Shown piece after piece: positions 51,619 to 59,306 of a stretch of DNA of 64,000 bases; the first letter of the stretch is position 1; each line of letters begins with the position of its first letter. Source of the stretch: DAOVRD01 sp964521715 (GTDB taxonomy: Bacteria > Planctomycetota > Brocadiia > SM23-32); assembly GCA_964521715.1 (NCBI GenBank), contig CAZFSS010000004.1:1-64000 (forward strand). The letters are read 5' to 3'. A program made the position numbers and the translations under genes. Under the pieces are notes generated by a model that was not told where the DNA came from, ran no database searches, and saw nothing but the letters and a program-made list of their open reading frames with translations.

Positions 51619-53409
51619 TCAGGGCGCAGCCCCGGCGGCCAGCCAGCCCCACGCAGCCGCGCCGATCGCCACCACGTAGAACTGCCCGTCCATGAGCGCC
51701 TCGGCCACATCCCCGCCCCGGCCGCCGGCGCGCGCGCCCTGCTTCAGCACAAGGTAGGATGCCACGGCCCACGGCACGCCCAGCAGCAGAGGGTAGCAGT
51801 ACGACGTCGTCCAACCCGCCGCGCAGCCAGCCCCCCCGATGACCAGGGCGAGCACGACCGCCGTCGCCCCGAACAGCCTGCCAGGCGCCGGCGGGCCGAG
51901 CAGGCCGGCCAGCGTCTCCCGTCCCACGATCTGGTCCGTCTCGACGTCCCGCAGGTCCAGCAGCAAAGTCCGCTCAAAGACCATCAGGAACGAGACGACG
52001 AAGGCGACTGCCGCGCCCTTCCAGAGGCCCGGCGTGGGGTCCGCGGCCAGAGACGGCACGAGGGCCGTGAGCGTGGCCCACGCCAGGCCGACGAAGAGCT
52101 CCTTGGAGCCGGCCAACTGTTCGATGCTGCGCAGCCCGAGGCGCGCGCCCAACATGCGGGGCAGCCTGACCCTGTAAAGGGAGCCGCCCACCGACCCGAG
52201 GACGACCAGGATGAACGGCCCCCATCCCAGCAGAAACGCCAGGAACAGAGCAGCGCCCGAGGAGCATGCGCCGAGCAAGAGCAGGGCCCGCTCGTTGGCC
52301 ATGAAGAAATCGGCCCGGTCCGGTTCGCTCAGGTACAGCGACTCCCGCCTCACGTACTGGTTCAGGAGTTGCTGCGCCAGCACGAAGAAGAAGCTGACCG
52401 CCATGCACAGCCCGAGCGCGCCGGCGGGCTGAGGCAGCAATTGCGCCAGGGCGAACGTGAGCGCCGCCGCGCCGCCCGCGGCATAGACGTTGGCGTCGAT
52501 CAGCCCACGCAGGAACATCAGGGCCAGGTATCCAGGAAGGTTCGCGCGGCGCAGATGCTCGTCGCCCAGGCGCCGGACAACCTTCCGGATCATCCAGTTC
52601 GGCGTCGAGGCGCCCGCCGTGAGACCGACCGTCTCATACCGGAGGATCTGGTCCGGCTGAAGCTGCCTTTCCGTCTCCACGTGGAAGGTGGGCTTGCCCG
52701 CCGCGGCGCTGATCTCAGCCAGGCGGCGCGTGTTCGCGCTGTGGTAACCGCCCACGACGATCATCGCGTCGACCTGCTCCGCGAGCGCGCGGGTCTCGGC
52801 CTGCCGGCGTCCAGTCGAGTCACAGGTCGTCTCGAACGCCAGGCACTCCGGATACCGGTCCCGCATCCTCTCCACAGTGCGCCGGAAGAGCTCCTCGTCC
52901 TGCGTGGTCTGGGCGACGACGACGACCTTGGGCGCCTGGGGCAGGTCGCCGACCTGCTCCGGCCCGGAGATCACGTGCCCCGCCCCGTCCGTGAAGCTCA
53001 GCAGCCCCTTGACTTCCGCGTGCCCCGCGTCGCCCACCACAACGCACATGTAGCCCTCTGCGGCGTGGCGCTGGAGTATCTGCTGCACCCGGCGCACGTG
53101 GGGGCACGTGGCGTCGAGCACGTCCCGACAGCGCCGCCGCAGCAGCTCCTGCTCCTCTTCGGACAGGCCATGCGCCCTGATCACGGCGGTGCCGATCTGC
53201 TCCGACTCGTCGCCGTCGGCAGCGACGATGCCGCGCTTCTCCAGGACCTGGAGGACCTGCCGATTGTGTATGAGGGGACCGATGGTCTTGATGGGCGCGG
53301 GCCGGCTCGGCTCGTCGGCCGCGTTGAGCACCATTCTGAGCGCTCGACGGACGCCCATGCAGAACCCGGCGGTCCGGGCCAAGATGATCCGGAACTTCTT
53401 GCGCGGCAT
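51619..53409 (-). CDS. ispH: IspH fused to UbiA-like membrane prenyltransferase domain
   Basis: Residues 1-285 are a complete IspH, the [4Fe-4S] enzyme that makes IPP and DMAPP at the end of the MEP pathway: cluster Cys C17, C102 and C196, His H48 and H130, Glu E132, and HSANTRRL. From about 300 there are roughly eight membrane segments with the UbiA second aspartate motif LLLDLRDVETDQIVGRETL. The first motif, normally NDxxDxxxD, reads NQYVRRESL and has lost its Asp residues. The fusion would place a prenyl donor source next to a membrane prenyl-accepting module. The ATG at 53409 has GGGAG 7 bases upstream. No internal start suggests two separate proteins. Confidence 0.88.
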   Translation of the reverse strand: MPRKKFRIILARTAGFCMGVRRALRMVLNAADEPSRPAPIKTIGPLIHNRQVLQVLEKRGIVAADGDESEQIGTAVIRAHGLSEEEQELLRRRCRDVLDATCPHVRRVQQILQRHAAEGYMCVVVGDAGHAEVKGLLSFTDGAGHVISGPEQVGDLPQAPKVVVVAQTTQDEELFRRTVERMRDRYPECLAFETTCDSTGRRQAETRALAEQVDAMIVVGGYHSANTRRLAEISAAAGKPTFHVETERQLQPDQILRYETVGLTAGASTPNWMIRKVVRRLGDEHLRRANLPGYLALMFLRGLIDANVYAAGGAAALTFALAQLLPQPAGALGLCMAVSFFFVLAQQLLNQYVRRESLYLSEPDRADFFMANERALLLLGACSSGAALFLAFLLGWGPFILVVLGSVGGSLYRVRLPRMLGARLGLRSIEQLAGSKELFVGLAWATLTALVPSLAADPTPGLWKGAAVAFVVSFLMVFERTLLLDLRDVETDQIVGRETLAGLLGPPAPGRLFGATAVVLALVIGGAGCAAGWTTSYCYPLLLGVPWAVASYLVLKQGARAGGRGGDVAEALMDGQFYVVAIGAAAWGWLAAGAAP

Positions 53410-53457
53410 CAGGCCGCTCCCTTTGCGCGTTGCATTCGGCGGCACGTATGCTGAGCA

Positions 53458-53487
53458 AGTATAGGATCAGCGTGCTGAGGCCGTCAA
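53458..53487 (-). promoter_or_regulatory. Promoter of the IspH-UbiA fusion gene
   Basis: TTGACG (53487-53482), an 18 bp spacer and TATACT (53463-53458) on the minus strand. Confidence 0.6.
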
Positions 53488-53584
53488 AGCGACCGTCCGC
53501 GCGTGCGGCGGCCGGGCGGAGCCCGGCCGGGCCCGCTCGTGACGCTCATCGCCCGCGCAACGGTCCACCGCCAGGGAACGCGAT

Positions 53585-55774
53585 GTGAGCCACCACGATC
53601 ACACGGCCGCCGGACCGTTCGCCCTGCTGGCAGTCGCATGCGCCGCTGCGCTTGCCGTGCTCGCTGCCTCGGCCGTGCCGGCCCGGGGGGAATCGCAGCC
53701 CCTGGCCGCGCCAGCCGGGGAGGCGCCGCGGCAGGCCCTTCCCCTGCGCCAGGCCATAGCCGAGCTCTCGGACGCCGTCATCTCCGTTGGTGAACCGGGG
53801 AACCGGTTCGTCCTGAGCTGGTCGGAGCGCGATCCGTTGCTAAACGGTTACGTCGCCTGCGTGTCCGAGGCGGACATGGCGCGCCGCGGCGTGGCCGTGC
53901 GGCATCTGGAGCGCATTCCGGCCGGGTTGGATCAGGCCGCCGAAGAACTCCCGAAATGCTTGCTCCAGGCATTGCGGCTCAAGGGAGACGACCTGCTCGT
54001 TCACTGGTGTGCCCGGGTCGAGGAAGGGGAGCGCTACCTGACCGCTGACGTCTACCACGTGGAAGACGGGCAGCAGGAGGCAAGCCTCCGCGTGCCGTTC
54101 CTGCTGCCGGATGAGCTCCAGGCCCTGGTGGCCGGCGAGGGAGCGCGCATGAGCTCGGAAGACGCGGACTGGCTCGAAGTGCTCGGGGAGATGTTCCCCC
54201 CAGAGGCAAAGCAAGGCGCCGAGGCCGACGCGCAAGCCGCCCTGGCCGAGGGGGATTATTTCCTCGATAAGGGCCTGTGGGCTGAGGCGGCGGTCAGGTT
54301 CCTCGGCACGCAGGGCTCCAGCCCGAACCGGGTCTTCATGCGCGGCATCTTCGCCATGCAGCTGGCGGGGCAAGAGCAGGAGGCCGCCTCGCGGGTCCAG
54401 GCCGCGCTGAAGGAGTATCCCGAGAGCAGCCCCCTCTACGCGCTTGGCAGTTGGCTGAGCCTGCGGCAGGGCAAGCCCGAAGATGCCGTGATCTGGTGGG
54501 AGCAGGCCCGCCTGGGTGACATGGCCAGGGAAGGGCTCTATAGCTACGCACGCGCCCTCATCGCGCTGGAGCAAGGCGATAAGGACGTCGCCGGGCAGGA
54601 GCTGGGACGGGCGGCGGAACTCGTCCCGGACAAGCTGTTCGTGCAGCTCAAGCTTGCCCGGTTTGACCGCGACAGGGCGGACCTGGATCAGGCCATCGCG
54701 CACTACCGCCAGGCGGCGGCCTCCAGCGGAGCAACGGCAGTCACCTGGTCGGAGCTGGCCGTCGTGCTGGATGCAGCCGGGCAGACGGACGAGGCCGTGG
54801 AGGCCCTGAGACATGCCTTCCGGCTTCGAACGGACAGCCCCGGCGTCACGCAGCACCTGGCCTCCCTGCTGAAGCGCACCGGCCGGCACGAGGAAGCGCT
54901 GGACGTGCTGAGGCGGGCGGCGGCTGCCAACCCCTGCAGGCCCGACCTGATAGCGGCGTACGGCGACGGCGCCGCTGAGATGTGGCGCATCGACGAGGCC
55001 GAGCAGGCCTACCAGGAATCCGTCGCCGCCGGGCGCGGGTTCCCGTACAGCGAGGTGCGCCTTGCAGCGATGATGGCCCTGCAGCGCCGTTACCGCGAGG
55101 CCCAGGTGCGCCTCATGGACCTTCTGGCCGTGCGCCCCGACTACCAGCCCGCGCGGATTGAGCTCAGCCGCGTCCTAGCGCAGCTCGGGCACGTGGACGA
55201 AGCCCTGTCGCTCCTGGCGGAGGCGAGCAAGAGCCCCGAGAACGAGGTGGACGCCCACCTGGCCATTGTCGACGTGGCCCTGGCCGCGGGCCGTCTGGCG
55301 GACGCCGTGCGCAGCGCGCAGATCGCTGCCTTCTCCCGCCCCGGGGGCGATACTTACGCCGCCCTCTCCGCCGCCTTCCTCGCCAGCGGAGACATTGACA
55401 AAGCCGAGAGCGCCGCCCTCACTGCCGTCCAGAAGGATCCCTTCTCCGCCCGGGCGCACGTGGCCCTGGCCCGCGTGCGCCACGTACAGTGGCGCAGTAA
55501 GGAGGCCCGCGAGGCCGTCGACAGGGCGGTCGAGCTCGGCCCATACGCCGTGGAAGCCCTGGAGTTCAGCGGTTCCCTCTGGCAAGCTGCGCGCGACTTC
55601 CGCAAGTGCGCCGAGTCCTGGCGCAGGGCGCTCGCGCTGAATCCATGGAACGCCGAGTTGCATCGCCGGCTGGCGGACGTGCTCGGCGAGAAGCTGGGCG
55701 ACTGGGTCGGTGCGCTCGAGCACTACCAGAGATACGCCGAGCTGGAGGAGATGCGCACGCAGGCCACCCGTTGA
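53585..55774 (+). CDS. Large secreted or anchored TPR protein
   Basis: The 729-residue protein starts with a signal-like helix (FALLAVACAAALAVLAASAV, cleavage near ARG), then an N-terminal alpha/beta domain of about 150 residues. An array of roughly 12 TPR-like units follows to the C terminus (for example AVTWSELAVVLDAAGQTDEAVEALRHAF, SYARALIALEQGDKDVAGQELGRAAEL). TPR arrays bind protein partners. The GTG at 53585 has AGGGA upstream. It is divergent from the IspH fusion and lies 82 bases before argJ. No enzymatic motif is seen. Confidence 0.78.
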   Translation: MSHHDHTAAGPFALLAVACAAALAVLAASAVPARGESQPLAAPAGEAPRQALPLRQAIAELSDAVISVGEPGNRFVLSWSERDPLLNGYVACVSEADMARRGVAVRHLERIPAGLDQAAEELPKCLLQALRLKGDDLLVHWCARVEEGERYLTADVYHVEDGQQEASLRVPFLLPDELQALVAGEGARMSSEDADWLEVLGEMFPPEAKQGAEADAQAALAEGDYFLDKGLWAEAAVRFLGTQGSSPNRVFMRGIFAMQLAGQEQEAASRVQAALKEYPESSPLYALGSWLSLRQGKPEDAVIWWEQARLGDMAREGLYSYARALIALEQGDKDVAGQELGRAAELVPDKLFVQLKLARFDRDRADLDQAIAHYRQAAASSGATAVTWSELAVVLDAAGQTDEAVEALRHAFRLRTDSPGVTQHLASLLKRTGRHEEALDVLRRAAAANPCRPDLIAAYGDGAAEMWRIDEAEQAYQESVAAGRGFPYSEVRLAAMMALQRRYREAQVRLMDLLAVRPDYQPARIELSRVLAQLGHVDEALSLLAEASKSPENEVDAHLAIVDVALAAGRLADAVRSAQIAAFSRPGGDTYAALSAAFLASGDIDKAESAALTAVQKDPFSARAHVALARVRHVQWRSKEAREAVDRAVELGPYAVEALEFSGSLWQAARDFRKCAESWRRALALNPWNAELHRRLADVLGEKLGDWVGALEHYQRYAELEEMRTQATR

Positions 55775-55856
55775 CCGGCGAGTCGGGGATCCTGGGGCGA
55801 AGGCCGGCGGCAGGGAGGCGACGGCCGCCATCATCCGCACACGAGGAGCATGAGCC

Positions 55857-57056
55857 ATGGATAAGATCGAAGGCGGCATCCTGGCCGCAACGGGATTCCG
55901 CGCGGGGACGAGCCGGTGCGGCATCAAGACGGCAGAGGCCGAGCCGGACGTGGCCCTGATCGTCAGCGACGGCCCCGCCGCCGGCGCCGGCATGTTCACG
56001 ACGAACAAGTTCGCGGCGGCCGCAGTACGGTGGAACCGCAGAGTGCTGCCCGCGCCCGACATCCGGGCCGTCGTGGTCAACAGCGGCAATGCAAACGCCT
56101 GCACCGGCCCGCAGGGCGAAGCCGACGTGCGGACCTGCGCCTGCCTGGTCGCCGAACTGGTCGGCTGCGAGCCGGACCAGGTCTGCGTGGCCTCGACCGG
56201 CGTCATCGGCCATCCGCTCCCGATGGGGAAACTCACGGAGGGGATACGGGCCGCCCACGACGCCTTGTCCGCCGAGCCCCGGGCAGGCCTCGCCGCCGAA
56301 CGGGCCATCATGACCACCGACACGCGTCCGAAAGCCTCGGCGGTGGGTTCGCGGATCGTCGGCAGGCCCTTCCGCATGGGAGGCATGGCCAAGGGCGCCG
56401 GCATGATAGCCCCCCGCATGGCGACGATGCTGGCCTTCGTCACCACGGACGCTGCCGTGTCCGCGGCCACGCTCCAGCAGGTCGTGCGTCCGGCCGTGGA
56501 GCGGACCTTCAACCGCATCACGGTGGACGGCGACGCCAGCACCAACGACACCGTCATCGTGCTGGCCGGCGGCGCCTCCGGCGCAGGGGTAAAGGAAGAT
56601 GGCACCGGCCTGCCGGAGTTCGAGCAGGCCCTCCGCGCAACGTTCGAAGACCTGTGTGTGCAGATCGTGGCCGACGGCGAGGGCGCCACAAAGGTCATCG
56701 AGGTCGAGGTGACGGGCGCGGCAGATGAGCGTGACGCCGACGTGGCCGCCCGCGCCGTGGCCGAGTCTCAGCTCGTCAAGTGCGCGGTCTACGGGGGCGA
56801 TCCGAACTGGGGCCGCATCGTCTGCGCCCTCGGGTATTCCGGGGCCAAAGTGGTCCCAGACTCGTGCAGTATCCACATTGGGCACACATGCGTGTTGGAA
56901 AACGGGACACCGACTGGCCAGAGAGCGGCGTCCGAGCTGAAGGGACAGAGGGTCAAGATCGCCATAGAACTCGGCCTCGGGGCCGGAGAGGCCCGTATAT
57001 GGACCTGCGACCTTACCGAGGAGTACGTCAGGATCAACGCCCATTACCACACTTGA
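55857..57056 (+). CDS. argJ: Bifunctional ornithine acetyltransferase / N-acetylglutamate synthase
   Basis: ArgJ recycles the acetyl group between acetylornithine and glutamate in the cyclic arginine pathway and may also make N-acetylglutamate from acetyl-CoA. The 399-residue proprotein has VVNSGNANACTG, the autocleavage site MAKGAGMIAPRMATMLAFVTTD with the Thr nucleophile, DGDASTNDT, and GGDPNWGRIVCALGYSG. The start has GGAG upstream. With argD and argF elsewhere in the window it points to the acetyl-recycling route. Confidence 0.95.
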   Translation: MDKIEGGILAATGFRAGTSRCGIKTAEAEPDVALIVSDGPAAGAGMFTTNKFAAAAVRWNRRVLPAPDIRAVVVNSGNANACTGPQGEADVRTCACLVAELVGCEPDQVCVASTGVIGHPLPMGKLTEGIRAAHDALSAEPRAGLAAERAIMTTDTRPKASAVGSRIVGRPFRMGGMAKGAGMIAPRMATMLAFVTTDAAVSAATLQQVVRPAVERTFNRITVDGDASTNDTVIVLAGGASGAGVKEDGTGLPEFEQALRATFEDLCVQIVADGEGATKVIEVEVTGAADERDADVAARAVAESQLVKCAVYGGDPNWGRIVCALGYSGAKVVPDSCSIHIGHTCVLENGTPTGQRAASELKGQRVKIAIELGLGAGEARIWTCDLTEEYVRINAHYHT

Positions 57057-57478
57057 AAGGTGTAGCGGAATCCGACACATGTGACTCGGGCCGTCACTGA
57101 GACTGGGCACTTCGCGAGGGCTGCCCGGTCCCGGACACCGACGACGACCTGTGGCACATCCATCACAAGTCCTTCGGAAGCAATGACATACGGCATTGCT
57201 GCAGGGGTCGGGGCAGGGCAGCCGGTCGGGCCTCAAAGCGGGCAGTAACGGCACGGCCTTTGCGAATACACAGGCGCCGCGAGCCGGTAATTCCGGTTGC
57301 AGCGACGGGGAGGCCGCGAGGGTGAAACTCTGACTGGCGGCGCACCGTATCCCCCTCCACCGCCTCAGATGTCATCCGGCCTTCCCGTCGCAGTTTTCTA
57401 TGCCGGACGTGGAACGCTCCCCGGGGCACGATCGCGCCGTCGCCTCGCAGGAGCCAGGCAGCCGCGGCCCCGCCGCCT
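57057..57478. other. Intergenic region, nothing recognised
   Basis: About 420 bases between argJ and the convergent URO-D family gene. ORFs here do not resemble any family and no terminator stem with a T run is visible. Confidence 0.4.
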
Positions 57479-58537
57479 TCAGTACCAGCCGAGTTCGTAG
57501 GCCGTCTCGTACATCGCCACGACGTTCTCCGGGGGACTGACCACCTGAATGTTATGGCACGGGGCCAGGATGTAGCCTCCCCGCTCCCCCAGGATGCGGA
57601 TGTTGTCCGCCACCTCCGCCCTCACCTCGTCGACGGAACCGAAGGGCAGCGTCCGCTGATTGTCCATGGCGCCGTGGAAGACAAGCCCGTCGCCGAAGCG
57701 GTCCTTCAGCGTCTGGCGATCCATGCCCTTGCAGCGCCACTGGATGGGGTTCAGCACGTCTATGCCGGCCCGGACCAGGTCGGGAAGGATATCTATGACG
57801 GCGCCGTCGCTATGATGGAAGACGTAGGCGCCGGCCTCGTGGGCCAGGTCCATCATCCGCTTCATCCGCGGCAGCAGGAACTGCCGGATGTGCGCCGGGG
57901 ACATGAGCAGGCCCTCTTGAGCGCCGAGGTCCTCGGCAACGTAGGTGATCATCACTTTGCCCGGGACCTTCTCGTAGATGCGGGCCGTGTTCTCGTAGCA
58001 GAGGTCGAAGAGCCTGTCGAGGCAGTAGTGCACGATCTCCGGGTCGAGCGCGAGGTCCACGAAGGCCTGTTCCTGCCCGCGCAGCTCCTTGTAGGTGAGG
58101 AACGGCTCGGAGCCCCCGCCGCGCAGGGGGAGGTGCTCCTTTCCCTTGATCTGGGCCGCGATGCCCGAGTAGTCGTACCAGTCCGGGGACGGCCAGGAGT
58201 AGTTGGCCTCAATCTCCTCCACAGATCGGAAAGCGGCCAGGGGATTGTGCACGCACTCGTCATAGGTGCCGCTGCCGTAGTCCACGCGCCGGAAGCGGCA
58301 GCCGAAGATGCTCCGCCGGTCGGGGATGGGCGGCCCGACGTAGCTCGGCCAGACCGTCACGGGCATGTCTATGTGGAGCCGTTCGGCGGCCTCTGCGAGC
58401 GAGCTGCAGCCCAGGTGCTTCAGGAGCCGGGCCGTAGCTTCGGGCGTGGCCCAGTAGTCCATCGGCACCCGATCGGGGAGCTCGTGGTTCAGCACCGCCA
58501 GCCAGCGTTCCCTGGGCGTCATCCGTTCGCGGGTCAA
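57479..58537 (-). CDS. URO-D superfamily protein (methyltransferase-like)
   Basis: The roughly 352-residue protein belongs to the uroporphyrinogen-decarboxylase superfamily: MTPRERWLAVLNHELPDRVP at the start, VPGKVMITYVAEDLGAQEGLLMSP, YVFHHSDGAVIDILPDLVRAGIDVLNPIQ and GGYILAPCHNIQVVSPPENVVAMYE. The distal His/Cys pattern suggests the MtaA-like group that demethylates corrinoid proteins, rather than HemE, although no corrinoid protein is adjacent. The substrate is open. GGAGG sits 5 bases before TTG 58537; the in-frame ATG at 58522 is an alternative start without a clear RBS. Confidence 0.78.
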   Translation of the reverse strand: MTRERMTPRERWLAVLNHELPDRVPMDYWATPEATARLLKHLGCSSLAEAAERLHIDMPVTVWPSYVGPPIPDRRSIFGCRFRRVDYGSGTYDECVHNPLAAFRSVEEIEANYSWPSPDWYDYSGIAAQIKGKEHLPLRGGGSEPFLTYKELRGQEQAFVDLALDPEIVHYCLDRLFDLCYENTARIYEKVPGKVMITYVAEDLGAQEGLLMSPAHIRQFLLPRMKRMMDLAHEAGAYVFHHSDGAVIDILPDLVRAGIDVLNPIQWRCKGMDRQTLKDRFGDGLVFHGAMDNQRTLPFGSVDEVRAEVADNIRILGERGGYILAPCHNIQVVSPPENVVAMYETAYELGWY

Positions 58538-58574
58538 GGGCGCCTCCGCCTGTCTCGGGGATTCAGCAAGGCAG

Positions 58575-58603
58575 AGGATACTGCCGGTCGGCCGATGGGT
58601 CAA
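58575..58603 (-). promoter_or_regulatory. Promoter of the URO-D family gene
   Basis: TTGACC (58603-58598), a 17 bp spacer and TATCCT (58580-58575) on the minus strand. Confidence 0.55.
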
Positions 58604-58650
58604 GGATGAGGGGGCGCTGAATGCGGCCGGTATGACCGTCGGCATGGCAC

Positions 58651-58679
58651 TTGCGCGCCGGGCTCTGCGAGGCTATAAT
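58651..58679 (+). promoter_or_regulatory. Promoter of rpsO-pnp
   Basis: TTGCGC (58651-58656), a 17 bp spacer and a perfect TATAAT (58674-58679). Transcription would start near 58686. Confidence 0.75.
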
Positions 58680-58741
58680 GTGGACTTGAGGTGGGGCAAG
58701 CCCTTTTTGTGTTGACGAGTGAGGACTGCAACGTAGCGAAC

Positions 58742-59005
58742 GTGGAAAAGAACCGTAAGACAGAGCTGATCGAGGGGCACAGGGTTCACGATGCTGATAC
58801 CGGCTCCCCTGAGGTCCAGGTGGCCCTGCTGACCGAACGCATCAACGAACTGACCGAGCACCTGCGTCATCACAGGAAGGATCACTCCACTCGACGGGGG
58901 CTCCTGAAGATGGTGGGGAAGCGGTCCTCTTTGTTGAAGTACTTGATGCGAGAAGACCAGGGCCGGTATCGCAGGATTGTCGAGGCGTTGAAGCTGCGGA
59001 AGTGA
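58742..59005 (+). CDS. rpsO: 30S ribosomal protein S15
   Basis: S15 binds the central domain of 16S rRNA early in 30S assembly. The product has DTGSPEVQVALLTERINELT, HRKDHSTRRGLLKMVGKR and LLKYLMREDQGRYRRIVE, all family hallmarks. The GTG at 58742 gives 87 residues, the usual size; GTG 58709 and TTG 58712 are upstream alternatives, and the RBS is not clear for any of them. It is followed by pnp, the widespread rpsO-pnp arrangement. Confidence 0.95.
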   Translation: MEKNRKTELIEGHRVHDADTGSPEVQVALLTERINELTEHLRHHRKDHSTRRGLLKMVGKRSSLLKYLMREDQGRYRRIVEALKLRK

Positions 59006-59306
59006 GAGTAGAACGGTCAGTCATCCCTCCTTGCGGCCGAGCTGGCTGCGCCACGGAAGTTGCTCAGGCATGCTCCTCGGCCGTCCCAGATCTGCCGAAA
59101 GGGGCGCTCAGGGCAAGTCGCCGTACGGCGACCCGCTGGCCGCCTGCGTGTCAAGGGGGAAGGGGCACGGACCCCGTGGAGGCGCATTGCGCCCGGCCCG
59201 GAGGGCTCCTGCCGGATGAACCGCCGAAGGGGAAGCGTGACGAGCCCGCATTGTGCGTGTTGGGCAAGAGGATAGGCATTCTGAGTTAGCGCAGAGGACA
59301 ACGGCT
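59006..59306 (+). promoter_or_regulatory. Structured rpsO-pnp intergenic leader
   Basis: About 300 bases without a gene but with several strong inverted repeats: a perfect 16-base palindrome at 59117-59132 (GTCGCCGTACGGCGAC), then CACGG/CCGTG and GGCGC/GCGCC stems. In E. coli an RNase III-cut stem in the pnp leader mediates PNPase autoregulation; a similar role is inferred. No T run supports termination. Confidence 0.5.
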
